DNA from: Corynebacterium sp. MSK008
GTDB lineage: Bacteria; Actinomycetota; Actinomycetes; Mycobacteriales; Mycobacteriaceae
Direction: 5' to 3'
Length of the DNA: 64,000 nucleotides
Assembly: GCF_030232585.1 (NCBI RefSeq)
Contig: NZ_JASPJX010000012.1
Location: forward strand, 1-64,000
The position numbers were made by a program, and so were the translations under genes. The first letter of the stretch is position 1, and every line of letters starts with the position of its first letter. The notes beneath the pieces were generated by a model. The model did no database searches and was not told the DNA's origin. It saw nothing but the letters and a program-made list of their open reading frames with translations. Below are positions 1 to 7,451 of the stretch, piece by piece.

Positions 1-75
1 CTACTGGGTTGATAGGCCGGACCTGGAAGCACAGTAATGTGTGGAGGCGACCGGTACTAATACACCAATAAACAC
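1..75 (+). rRNA. 23S ribosomal RNA, 3' end (partial)
   Basis: The window opens inside the last helix region of 23S rRNA: the blocks GGTTGATAGGCCGGACC and CCGGTACTAATACACC match the conserved 3' terminus of bacterial 23S. The exact 3' end is approximate. About 180 nt of spacer without a tRNA follow before the 5S gene. Confidence 0.93.
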
Positions 76-256
76 ACTTCGCCACACCAATCATGGGTGT
101 GAACACCGCGAAATACGAACACAAAAGAAGAGCATTGTCATGCTTGCGTCCACTGTGCAGTCACTGACACAACACACCAACCCGAAGACGTGGTTGGCCG
201 AGACTTAAATTGCATACGCACGCTGATCACAACAGCGCCGCACATGCCCCCTAGGT

Positions 257-376
257 GTGTCGGTGGTTGATGGCGGCGGGGAAACGCCCGGTCCCATTCC
301 GAACCCGGAAGCTAAGCCCGCCCGCGCCGATGGTACTGCTCCCGGGAGGGAGTGGGAGAGTAGGTTACCGCCGACC
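257..376 (+). rRNA. 5S ribosomal RNA
   Basis: This is a 5S rRNA of about 120 nt. The terminal helix pairs GTCGGTGG near 259 with CCGCCGAC near 369. The internal signatures CCCATTCCGAACCCGGAAG and GGGAGAGTAGG are diagnostic. It lies downstream of the 23S gene on the same strand, the normal rrn order 16S-23S-5S. Ends are accurate to a few bases. Confidence 0.96.
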
Positions 377-393
377 CAACAACTTCACACACA

Positions 394-440
394 GGCACCC
401 GCCACACAACACGATCGTTGTGCGACGGGTGCCCTTTTTT
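394..440 (+). terminator. Rho-independent terminator of the rrn operon
   Basis: GGCACCCG (394-401) pairs with CGGGTGCC (426-433) and is followed by a run of six T. It lies just 18 nt after the 5S gene, so it most likely ends rRNA transcription. Confidence 0.88.
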
Positions 441-631
441 CATATCCGCAGCCCGAACCCACCTGGCTAGACTCCGCATTGCGGACAACCACAGCACCAC
501 CCATCATTGGTGCACACCCCACGAAACCGCGGGGCGAGACCACCCGGCGGGGCACGACCCGTCAACAGGGGCCACATAGAGGTCGCGCGGGCAGCACGCG
601 TTGCCACGATGACGCCTCCTGCGGGGCGGAA

Positions 632-694
632 GTCGAGTACCGGTGGTCGAGTACGCACGCGTATACCGTTGGACTCGACCTCCGTTACTCGACC
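632..694. repeat. Hairpin in long repeat unit 1
   Basis: The arms at 632-654 and 671-694 are inverted repeats that match over about 23 nt with three mismatches. Each contains two GTCGAGT heptamers. The loop contains the palindrome ACGCGT. There is no T-run, so this is not a standard terminator. Confidence 0.8.
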
Positions 695-840
695 AACAAC
701 CCACACACGAAAGCCCGGGGCCGGGCCTAGACTCCGCATTGCGGACAACCACGGTGGAACCCACCATTGGCGCACACCCACGAAACCGCGGGGCGAGACC
801 ACCCGGCGGGTCGTGACCTGTCAACAGGGGGCACATAGGC

Positions 841-872
841 GTCAGCGTGGCAGCACGCGCCGCCACGCTGAC
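841..872. repeat. Perfect hairpin unique to long repeat unit 2
   Basis: GTCAGCGTGGC (841-851) and GCCACGCTGAC (862-872) form a perfect 11-bp stem with a 10-nt loop. The same position in units 1 and 3 has a changed left arm and cannot form this stem. Confidence 0.75.
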
Positions 873-890
873 CCCTCCTGCGGGGCGGAA

Positions 891-953
891 GTCGAGTACC
901 GGTGGTCGAGTACGCACGCGTATACCGTTGGACTCGACCTCCGTTACTCGACC
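891..953. repeat. Hairpin in long repeat unit 2
   Basis: This is the same structure as at 632-694, with identical arms at 891-913 and 930-953. Confidence 0.8.
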
Positions 954-1217
954 AACAACCCACACACGAAAGCCCGGGGCCGGGCCTAGACTCCGCACTG
1001 CGGACAACCGGACCGACACCAACTATGGGTGTCTACCCACGAACTACAGATCGGGCCCGACTCCGCATTGCGGACAACCGGACCCCACCCACCATTGGTG
1101 CACCCCACGACAAGCCGGGGCGTTGCCACCCGGTGGGGCGGGACCTGTCACCTGGGGGCACATAGAGGTCGCGGGGCCAGCACACGCAGCCACGATGACG
1201 CCTACTGTGGGGCGAAA

Positions 1218-1280
1218 GTCGAGTACCGGTGGTCGAGTACACCCGCGCACACCGATGGACTCGACCTCCACCACTCGACC
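1218..1280. repeat. Hairpin in long repeat unit 3
   Basis: This is the diverged copy of the 632-694 hairpin. The left arm (1218-1240) is unchanged. The right arm (1257-1280) differs, yet the GTCGAG/CTCGAC pairings are kept. Confidence 0.75.
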
Positions 1281-1445
1281 AACAACGCACCCACAAAACC
1301 CCCGGTGCCGGTCCAGACTCCGCATTGCGGACAACAAGAGCCGGCCCCATCATTGGTGCGCACCCACGAACTACAGATCGGGCCCGACTCCGCATTGTGG
1401 ACAACACCACCCCCAACAATGGGTCCGCACCCACGAATTGCACGA

Positions 1446-1608
1446 ATCGACGTCGTTGTCGCGTTTTACCCAGGTAAGTTCGCCGTCGGTAGGCGGGCCG
1501 TTTTTGTCGAATAGTGCACAAAAGCGGCAAAAAGCGGGTGGGTTGGTCTTGGTAGCTGGTGCAGTGAGTTCGGGCTGAGTGGCGGACCTGCAGGTGGCGG
1601 GAGCCGGA
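1446..1608. other. Spacer with no recognisable gene
   Basis: Between the repeat array and the next promoter I see no RNA gene, no coding region and no strong hairpin. The stretch 1461-1535 is somewhat less GC-rich, with short A and T runs near 1501 and 1530. Confidence 0.5.
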
Positions 1609-1637
1609 TGTGCCCGAGTGCTTGGCTTTCCTATAAT
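1609..1637 (+). promoter_or_regulatory. SigA-type promoter for the TPR-like gene
   Basis: A perfect -10 box TATAAT lies at 1632-1637 with a weak -35 (TGTGCC, 1609-1614) 17 nt upstream. The expected start of transcription near 1644 leaves a short leader with GGAGG at 1654-1658, 6 nt before the ATG at 1665. Confidence 0.75.
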
Positions 1638-1664
1638 GGTCGAGATTAGAAACGGAGGTCCCCA

Positions 1665-2699
1665 ATGGCAGATGTGGACGAGGGAAGAGGGCAAGAGCGC
1701 TCTTCCGGCGATAACGGTCGCAAGGACAGCCCACGCAGGGAGCGCGGTGGCCGTGATGCCCGCAACCGTGATGGTCAGGGCGGGTCTCGCAGAAATGGCG
1801 GCGGTCGTGGTGAAGGTCGCGGTCGGGACGGGGACCGTCGTCGAGGTGAAGGCCGCGGACGAGGCGAGGGCTGGGACGGCCGCCAAGGTGAGCGCCGAGG
1901 AGACGGCCGTCGGGGCGAGCGCCGTGGCGAGGGCCGCGGACGCGACGGGGACCGCCGCCGGGGCCGTGGTGGTGTGCGCCACGACCGTTCGAACCCGCGC
2001 CGCGAAGGCTTCCGTGAGGACCGCATGGCGCAGAAGGAGCTGGAGCCCGATCTGCCGCAGGGCCTCGAAATCTCCGACCTGGATCCTTCGGTTCTGCAGG
2101 ATTTGAAGGTGCTGTCGAAGGATAATGCGGAGCGCGTCGCAAAGCATATGCTCATGGCGACCGACCTGCTGTACGACGACCCGCAACTGGCACTGCAGCA
2201 CGCGCGTGCGGCCACGAACCGTGCGGGCCGTGTGGGGGTGGTGCGCGAAACCAACGGTGTGGTTGCGTACCACGCCGGCGAGTGGAAGGAGGCGCTGTCT
2301 GAGCTGCGCGCAGCACGGCGTATCTCCGGCGGGCCGGGCCTGCTGGCTGTGATGGCCGACGCTGAACGCGGCCTCGGTCGTCCGGAAAAGGCGCTGGAGC
2401 TTGGCCGCAGCCCGGAGGCGCGCGAGCTGGACGAGGACGGCCAGATTGAGCTGGCGATTGTCCTGGCTGGTGCTCGTCATGATCTTGGCCAGCATGAGTC
2501 GGCCGTTGCGCAGCTGCAGCGCTTGAACCCGTCGCTGGATTCCCAGGGTCTTGAACAGGCGCGCCTGAGTTACGCCTACGCGGACGCCCTTTTGGCTACC
2601 GGTAAGGAGGCTGAGGCGAAGCGGTGGTTTGAGCACGTGGCCAAGATTGACGTGGACGGCATGACCGACGCGTCCGAGCGCGTGGCGGAGCTGAGCTAG
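1665..2699 (+). CDS. Arg/Gly-rich TPR-like protein
   Basis: This 344-residue cytoplasmic protein has two parts. Residues 1-120 are a low-complexity Arg/Gly/Asp/Glu tract rich in GRG, GEGRGR and DRRRG motifs, typical of disordered RNA-binding tails. Residues 125-344 are Ala-rich helices resembling tetratricopeptide repeats (LALQHARAATNRAG, WKEALSELRAARRISG). A position-equivalent gene precedes the phosphatase-tlyA-nadK-recN block in mycobacteria. The start at 1665 is backed by GGAGG and a TATAAT promoter. The function is not established. The RG tail, and the position between the rRNA operon and an rRNA methyltransferase, suggest RNA or ribosome contact; this is inference. The gene downstream begins 4 nt after the stop. 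Confidence 0.85.
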   Translation: MADVDEGRGQERSSGDNGRKDSPRRERGGRDARNRDGQGGSRRNGGGRGEGRGRDGDRRRGEGRGRGEGWDGRQGERRGDGRRGERRGEGRGRDGDRRRGRGGVRHDRSNPRREGFREDRMAQKELEPDLPQGLEISDLDPSVLQDLKVLSKDNAERVAKHMLMATDLLYDDPQLALQHARAATNRAGRVGVVRETNGVVAYHAGEWKEALSELRAARRISGGPGLLAVMADAERGLGRPEKALELGRSPEARELDEDGQIELAIVLAGARHDLGQHESAVAQLQRLNPSLDSQGLEQARLSYAYADALLATGKEAEAKRWFEHVAKIDVDGMTDASERVAELS

Positions 2700-2703
2700 A
2701 GCA

Positions 2704-3687
2704 ATGACGCTTGCGGCGAACCATGACGGCTTGCTGCTGGACCTCGACGGCACTGTCTGGTCCGGCGGCGTGGCGATTGAGCACGCTGTCGAGGCGATTA
2801 ACGCCTCCGGGCTGCCAGCGATGTACGTGACCAACAACGCTTCGCGCAGTGCAAAAGATGTCGCAGAGATGCTCCGCGCCATTGACCTGAACGCGGGCGA
2901 GGAGGACGTGCTCACGTCCGCGATGGCGGCGGTGACTATGGCGGAGCGTTACCTGGAGAAGGGGGATGCGGTCTACGTCGTGGGTGCGCCGTCGCTTCGC
3001 CATCTCGTCCAGGAAGCCGGCTACCGGGTCGTGGATAGCGCCGACGATGCGCCAAAGGTAGTGCTGCACGGACACAACCCAGACACCGGGTGGCGCGAGT
3101 TGTCGGAGGCTGCGCTGAGCCTGCAACGCGGAGCGAAGTACCTAGCCACGAACCTGGACACGTCACTGCCGATGGAGCGCGGCTTCATGGTGGGCAACGG
3201 CTCCATGGTCGCGGCGGTGACGTCGGCGACTGGAGTTGAGCCGGAGGCGGCGGGCAAGCCGGAGCCGGCGATGTTCACCCAGGCAGCGAAGTCGCGCGGC
3301 ATACAGAAACCGCTCGCTGTCGGCGACAGGCTCGACACGGACATCGCAGGAGGTGTCGCCGCTGGCATGCCCGCGCTGCATGTGCTCACTGGTGTTTCCG
3401 GTCCGCACGCGCTGCTGCAGGCGTCCAAGGAGCACCGCCCGACGTACATCGCCGCGGACATGCGCGGGCTCAGCGAGGCACCCGAGACACTGGCCCCGGG
3501 TGCACAGGAGGGCTTCGAGGCGCGTATCGACGGCTCCGCCATCGCCCTGACCGGCGGCAACCCCGGCGCATCGGGCTTGGCCGCGCTTCGCACCGCGCTC
3601 GACGTGGCGTGGCAGCAGCCGGAGCCGCCGGCTGAGGTGCGCGCGGAGTCCGACGCCGCTGAGGCGGCACTCGCCGAGTGGTGGTGA
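2704..3687 (+). CDS. HAD-superfamily phosphatase (NagD/Rv1692-like)
   Basis: This 327-residue cytoplasmic hydrolase has HAD motif I DLDGT at residues 13-17 (nucleophile Asp13, acid/base Asp15), the motif II region VTNNAS, a conserved Lys185 in GKPEP, and motif IV GDRLDTD around residues 207-213. This is the NagD-type cap-2A class. The syntenic M. tuberculosis protein Rv1692 is described as a glycerol-3-phosphate phosphatase, so dephosphorylation of glycerol phosphate is a plausible role; the substrate is not shown by the sequence. About 60 C-terminal residues beyond the HAD fold are Ala/Glu-rich. The stop overlaps the next small gene. Confidence 0.9.
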   Translation: MTLAANHDGLLLDLDGTVWSGGVAIEHAVEAINASGLPAMYVTNNASRSAKDVAEMLRAIDLNAGEEDVLTSAMAAVTMAERYLEKGDAVYVVGAPSLRHLVQEAGYRVVDSADDAPKVVLHGHNPDTGWRELSEAALSLQRGAKYLATNLDTSLPMERGFMVGNGSMVAAVTSATGVEPEAAGKPEPAMFTQAAKSRGIQKPLAVGDRLDTDIAGGVAAGMPALHVLTGVSGPHALLQASKEHRPTYIAADMRGLSEAPETLAPGAQEGFEARIDGSAIALTGGNPGASGLAALRTALDVAWQQPEPPAEVRAESDAAEAALAEWW

Positions 3688-3863
3688 CCAAGATGAGTCC
3701 CGCTCCGATTCCCCGCGACCCACGCGCACCGAAGGTCAGCGCCGATGAGGTTACCGAGCGCATCGAGTCGATTCTGGCGGAGCCGACGGACGGCCTCGCA
3801 GCCGAGGTGGACGCACTGACTCGGGCGCACGCGGTGCTGCACGAGGCGCTTTCCGACAATTAG
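3678..3863 (+). CDS. Small conserved protein (Rv1693-like)
   Basis: This is a 61-residue acidic protein predicted to be mostly helical (VTERIESILAE, AAEVDALTRAHAVLHEAL). It overlaps the phosphatase gene by 10 nt and sits 21 nt before tlyA, where mycobacteria also carry a small uncharacterised gene. Three GTG codons in a row begin at 3678, and an ATG at 3693 is an alternative start. No motif reveals a function; translational coupling to its neighbours is likely. Confidence 0.7.
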   Translation: MVVTKMSPAPIPRDPRAPKVSADEVTERIESILAEPTDGLAAEVDALTRAHAVLHEALSDN

Positions 3864-3884
3864 TTAAGAAAGGGGGCCGCTACC

Positions 3885-4709
3885 GTGGCACCGAAACGCA
3901 CCCGGCTCGACGCGGAGCTGGTCCGCCGCAAGATTGCGCGCTCGCGCGAACAGGCGCAGACGTGGATCAAGGAAGGCCGCGTCCAGGTGGGTGGCTTCAC
4001 GGCGACGAAGCCGGCGACGGTGGTGGAGCCGGAAGCGTCCATCAAGGTCAACACCGATGACGTTGACGATTGGGCGTCGCGTGGTGCGCATAAGCTGCTT
4101 GGCGCGCTTGAGGTGTTCGGCGGGGGCGGGCTTGCCGTCGAGAAGCGAAAGGCGTTGGACGCTGGTGCCTCGACCGGCGGGTTTACCGATGTGCTGCTCT
4201 CGCGCGGCGCGAGCGAGGTCGTCGCGGTGGATGTGGGTTACGGCCAGCTGGTGTGGCGGCTGCAAAACGACGAGCGGGTGCGCGTGCTGGACCGCACCAA
4301 CATCCGCAACCTCACCTCGGAGATGATGGGTGGGCCGGCGGACCTGATGGTGGGCGACCTGTCGTTCATCTCGCTGAAACTGGTGCTGCCAGCGCTGGTG
4401 GACTGCATGATAGACGGCGCGGACATGCTGCCCATGGTTAAGCCGCAGTTCGAGGTGGGCAAGGACCGCCTCGGCAGCGGTGGCGTGGTGCGCTCGCCGG
4501 AGCTGCGCGCGGAGGTCACGCTGGACGTCGCGCGTTTTGCGCAGACGCTGGGCTTGTCTGTGCGCGGGGCGACGGCGTCCCCGCTGCCGGGGCCGAGCGG
4601 CAACGTGGAATACTTCTTGTGGCTGGTCAAAGATGGGGGCAAGCAAATGCTTGACGACGACGCACTGGCCGCACTGGTGAACCGCGCGATCGAGGAAGGA
4701 CCGAAGTAG
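3885..4709 (+). CDS. tlyA: 16S/23S rRNA 2'-O-methyltransferase TlyA
   Basis: This 274-residue protein has an N-terminal S4 RNA-binding domain (residues 1-60, RLDAELVRRKIARSREQAQ) followed by an FtsJ-like Rossmann methyltransferase. The SAM-binding loop DAGASTGGFTD begins at residue 92, with MVGDLSFISLK and MVKPQFEVGK further on. In mycobacteria TlyA 2'-O-methylates 16S C1409 and 23S C1920, and its loss gives capreomycin resistance. The start is GTG at 3885 after the purine-rich AAGAAAGGGGG. It is followed directly by nadK with no gap. Confidence 0.95.
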   Translation: MAPKRTRLDAELVRRKIARSREQAQTWIKEGRVQVGGFTATKPATVVEPEASIKVNTDDVDDWASRGAHKLLGALEVFGGGGLAVEKRKALDAGASTGGFTDVLLSRGASEVVAVDVGYGQLVWRLQNDERVRVLDRTNIRNLTSEMMGGPADLMVGDLSFISLKLVLPALVDCMIDGADMLPMVKPQFEVGKDRLGSGGVVRSPELRAEVTLDVARFAQTLGLSVRGATASPLPGPSGNVEYFLWLVKDGGKQMLDDDALAALVNRAIEEGPK

Positions 4710-5630
4710 ATGGGTGATGCAACACGCCGCGAGATCCTGCTGGTGCCGCACCTGTTCAGGGCCTCCAACATTGATTCGGCGGCCCGGGCGGCGCAGCTTC
4801 TGCAGCAGGCAGGCATCGAGGTCCGGCTGCTTGAGCAGGAGCAGATGGACGTCATCGAGACCAACCCGGTGCTGTGCGGGCTGACCCGCGCCAAGGCGGA
4901 AGACACCGCCGCCGCGGGTTGCGAGCTGGTGCTGGTGTTGGGTGGCGACGGGACGTTTCTGCGGGCGGCGAGCTACGCGCGTGCGCAGGACATCCCGGTG
5001 CTTGGCATCAATTTGGGCCACGTGGGTTTTCTCGCGGAAGGGGAAGCTTCAAGCCTGGAAAAGGTCGTCGGCCAGGTGATCGACCGCTCCTACCGCGTGG
5101 TGGAGCGGATGACCTTGGACGTGTCCGTCATCGGCGAGGGCGGGGAGGTGCTCGGCCGCAGCTGGGCGCTCAACGAGTGCAGCATCGAAAACTCCGACCG
5201 CACCCGCGTGCTCGACGCGACGTTGGAGGTGGATTTCCGGCCGGTGTCCTCCTTCGGCTGCGACGGCGTGCTGATTTCCACGCCGACGGGCTCAACCGCG
5301 TACGCCTTTTCCGCCGGTGGGCCAGTGATGTGGCCGCAGCTGGAGGCGATTCTGGTGGTGCCGAACAACGCGCACGCGCTGTTTGCCAAGCCGCTGGTGG
5401 TGGCTCCGACGTCGACTGTGGCGGTGGAATCGGAGCGGCAGACTACGCAGGCCACCGCGGTGATGGACGGCCAGCGTCGCTTGACGGTGCCGGCTGGCTC
5501 GCGCGTGGAAGTGGCGCGGGGCGAGCGCGGGGTGCGGTGGGTACGCTTGGACGACAGACCGTTCACGGACAGGCTCGTGGATAAGTTCCAACTCCCGGTT
5601 TCCGGGTGGCGCGGCCCACGCGGGGCGTAA
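4710..5630 (+). CDS. nadK: NAD kinase
   Basis: This 306-residue kinase phosphorylates NAD to NADP using ATP or polyphosphate. Diagnostic elements are GGDGT at residues 78-82, INLGHVGFLAE, LNECSIEN and TPTGSTAYAFSAGGP. The length is normal for actinobacterial PpnK. Its ATG is the first codon after the tlyA stop, indicating translational coupling. The order tlyA-nadK-recN is conserved in Corynebacteriales. Confidence 0.96.
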   Translation: MGDATRREILLVPHLFRASNIDSAARAAQLLQQAGIEVRLLEQEQMDVIETNPVLCGLTRAKAEDTAAAGCELVLVLGGDGTFLRAASYARAQDIPVLGINLGHVGFLAEGEASSLEKVVGQVIDRSYRVVERMTLDVSVIGEGGEVLGRSWALNECSIENSDRTRVLDATLEVDFRPVSSFGCDGVLISTPTGSTAYAFSAGGPVMWPQLEAILVVPNNAHALFAKPLVVAPTSTVAVESERQTTQATAVMDGQRRLTVPAGSRVEVARGERGVRWVRLDDRPFTDRLVDKFQLPVSGWRGPRGA

Positions 5631-5670
5631 ATCTGACAGGCCTTAAAGGCACCGACAGGGAGGCACGTTT

Positions 5671-7398
5671 TTGCTCGCTGAGATCGCTATCTCCAACCTT
5701 GGCGTGATTAGCCACGCCTCGTCTGAGCTGTCGCCGGGGTTGACCGTGCTCACGGGCGAGACGGGCGCGGGTAAGACGATGGTGGTCACAGGCCTGCGCC
5801 TGCTCACCGGCGGGCGTGCCGACGCCTCCCGCGTGCGCACCGGCGCCGACGGCGCGGTGGTGGAGGGTGCCTTTAGCACGCAAGGGTTGCCGGAGGAAGT
5901 GCGCGAGGCTGTCGACGCCATCGCGGCTGGCGCCGGAGCAGAGCCGGACGAAAATGGCGAGTACGTGGTGTCGCGCTCGGTGAAGGCGTCTGGCCGTTCC
6001 AGCGCCCACCTCGGCGGGCGAAAGGTGCCGGCGGCGACGTTGAGTGAGTTGGCGGGCCACCTGCTGACCATCCACGGTCAGAACGACCAGCTGCGGTTGA
6101 TGGCGCCGGAACAACAGTTGGCCGCGCTCGACCGCTTCGACCCGGCTATCCAGGCCAAGCTGGAGGCGTACCGTGAGGCGTACGCCGCTTGGCGTAAGGC
6201 TGCGAAGGATTTGCAGGAGCGCACCGAAAAGCGCTTGGAGCTGGCACAGGAGGTGGATCGGCTCCAGTTCGCCATCGACGAGATCGACGCGGTAGCCCCG
6301 CAGGCCGGCGAGGATGAAGAGTTGGTGGCCACCATCAACCGTCTCCAGGATGTGGACGCGTTGCGGGAGGCCGCAGAGACCGCGCTTGTGGCTATCGACG
6401 GCGCGGACGCCGTCGGCGGCGTCGGTGGGGAAGAGGAGCCCGCCTCCGACCTGATCGGGCGTGCGCAGGCGGCGCTTGAAGGCGCCAGCGACCAGGAGCT
6501 GCGGGACCTGGGGGTCAGGCTGGGCGAGGTGGCCGGCGTGCTCTCGGACGTCTCCGCGGAGCTGGGCAGCTACACCGGCAGCCTCCCGTCCGACCCGGAG
6601 GAGCTGGAGCGGCTCCTGCAGCGCCAACAGGAGATCAAAGGCTTGACCCGCAAATACGCCCCGGACGCCGCCGGTGTGGTGGCGTGGCGGGACAAGGCTG
6701 GGGCACGGCTGGCACAGATCGATACGTCGGAGGGTGCCGTCGAAAAGCTGAAGGCGAAGGTGACCGAGCTCGAGCAGGCGATGACAAAGCGCGCCGCCGC
6801 GCTGACGAAGGCGCGCACCAAGGCCGCGGCGAAGCTGGGCGAGGCGGTGACCAAAGAGCTGCACGGGCTGGCGATGCCGAAGGCGCAGCTCACCGTCAAC
6901 GTTGCACAGGCGCAGTACGGCCGCGACGGGGCCGACGCGGTGGAGATCCTGCTCGCGCCGAATAGCGCGCTTGAGCCGAAGCCGCTGGCCACGAGCGCGT
7001 CCGGCGGCGAGCTGTCGCGCGTGATGCTCGCGCTCGAGGTGATTTTGTCCGAATCCTCCAGCGGCGCGACGCTGGTGTTCGACGAGGTGGACGCGGGCGT
7101 GGGCGGGCGCGCGGCCGTGGAGATCGGCCGGCGCCTCGCGCGACTGGCGCGCGGCAACCAGGTCATTGTGGTCACGCACCTGCCGCAGGTGGCCGCCTAT
7201 GCCGACACGCACCTGCACGTGTCCAAGGACATCGGTGACGTGGCCGTGACCTCCGGTGTTGCGGCGCTGCAGCCGGAGGAGCGCATCGAGGAGCTGGCCC
7301 GCATGATGGCGGGCATGGACGATTCTGACACCGGCCGCGCCCACGCCGCGGAGCTGTTCGAGCGTGCCCAAGGTGAGGTGGCGCAGTTGCGCGGTTAA
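5671..7398 (+). CDS. recN: DNA repair ATPase RecN
   Basis: This 575-residue SMC-like protein acts in double-strand break repair. Walker A GETGAGKT lies at residues 29-36, followed by the Q-loop HGQNDQL, two helical arms with coiled-coil character (about 165-400), the ABC signature SGGELSR and Walker B LVFDEVDAGVGG. The start is TTG at 5671, preceded by CAGGGAGG, and gives the canonical N-terminus LAEIAISNLGVI. The gene lies 40 nt after nadK, in the same operon. Confidence 0.95.
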   Translation: MLAEIAISNLGVISHASSELSPGLTVLTGETGAGKTMVVTGLRLLTGGRADASRVRTGADGAVVEGAFSTQGLPEEVREAVDAIAAGAGAEPDENGEYVVSRSVKASGRSSAHLGGRKVPAATLSELAGHLLTIHGQNDQLRLMAPEQQLAALDRFDPAIQAKLEAYREAYAAWRKAAKDLQERTEKRLELAQEVDRLQFAIDEIDAVAPQAGEDEELVATINRLQDVDALREAAETALVAIDGADAVGGVGGEEEPASDLIGRAQAALEGASDQELRDLGVRLGEVAGVLSDVSAELGSYTGSLPSDPEELERLLQRQQEIKGLTRKYAPDAAGVVAWRDKAGARLAQIDTSEGAVEKLKAKVTELEQAMTKRAAALTKARTKAAAKLGEAVTKELHGLAMPKAQLTVNVAQAQYGRDGADAVEILLAPNSALEPKPLATSASGGELSRVMLALEVILSESSSGATLVFDEVDAGVGGRAAVEIGRRLARLARGNQVIVVTHLPQVAAYADTHLHVSKDIGDVAVTSGVAALQPEERIEELARMMAGMDDSDTGRAHAAELFERAQGEVAQLRG

Positions 7399-7451
7399 CG
7401 CCTCCGCGCGCCTCCCCGGTTCAGGCAGGTCACCGTTGCACAATGGTGCGC

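Larger units (their letters stand above)
470..1445. repeat. Tandem mosaic repeat array downstream of rrn
   Basis: Six copies of the 20-mer GACTCCGCATTGCGGACAAC (or one-base variants) start at 470, 730, 989, 1059, 1316 and 1386. They divide the tract into units of 260, 259, 70, 257 and 70 nt plus a truncated last copy. Long and short units share the 20-mer and the next 50 nt or so (around CATTGGTGC and CACCCACGAA). The long units add about 190 nt containing hairpins. The first two long units are nearly identical and the third is diverged. The 20-mer itself contains the inverted repeat TCCGCA-T-TGCGGA. No convincing gene lies here. Confidence 0.9.

Noticed and set aside
504..1022. Minus-strand open frames running across the repeat array, with a recurring stretch VVGRVTEVESNGIRVRTRP in each long unit
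   Set aside because: The frames carry no ribosome-binding site or known domain and owe their length to high GC and to repetition. Differences between units change amino acids freely and shift frame in unit 3.
470..1405. CRISPR-like array because of the regularly repeated 20-mer
   Set aside because: Spacing is 260 or 70 nt, the material between repeats is itself repeated, and no cas genes are present.
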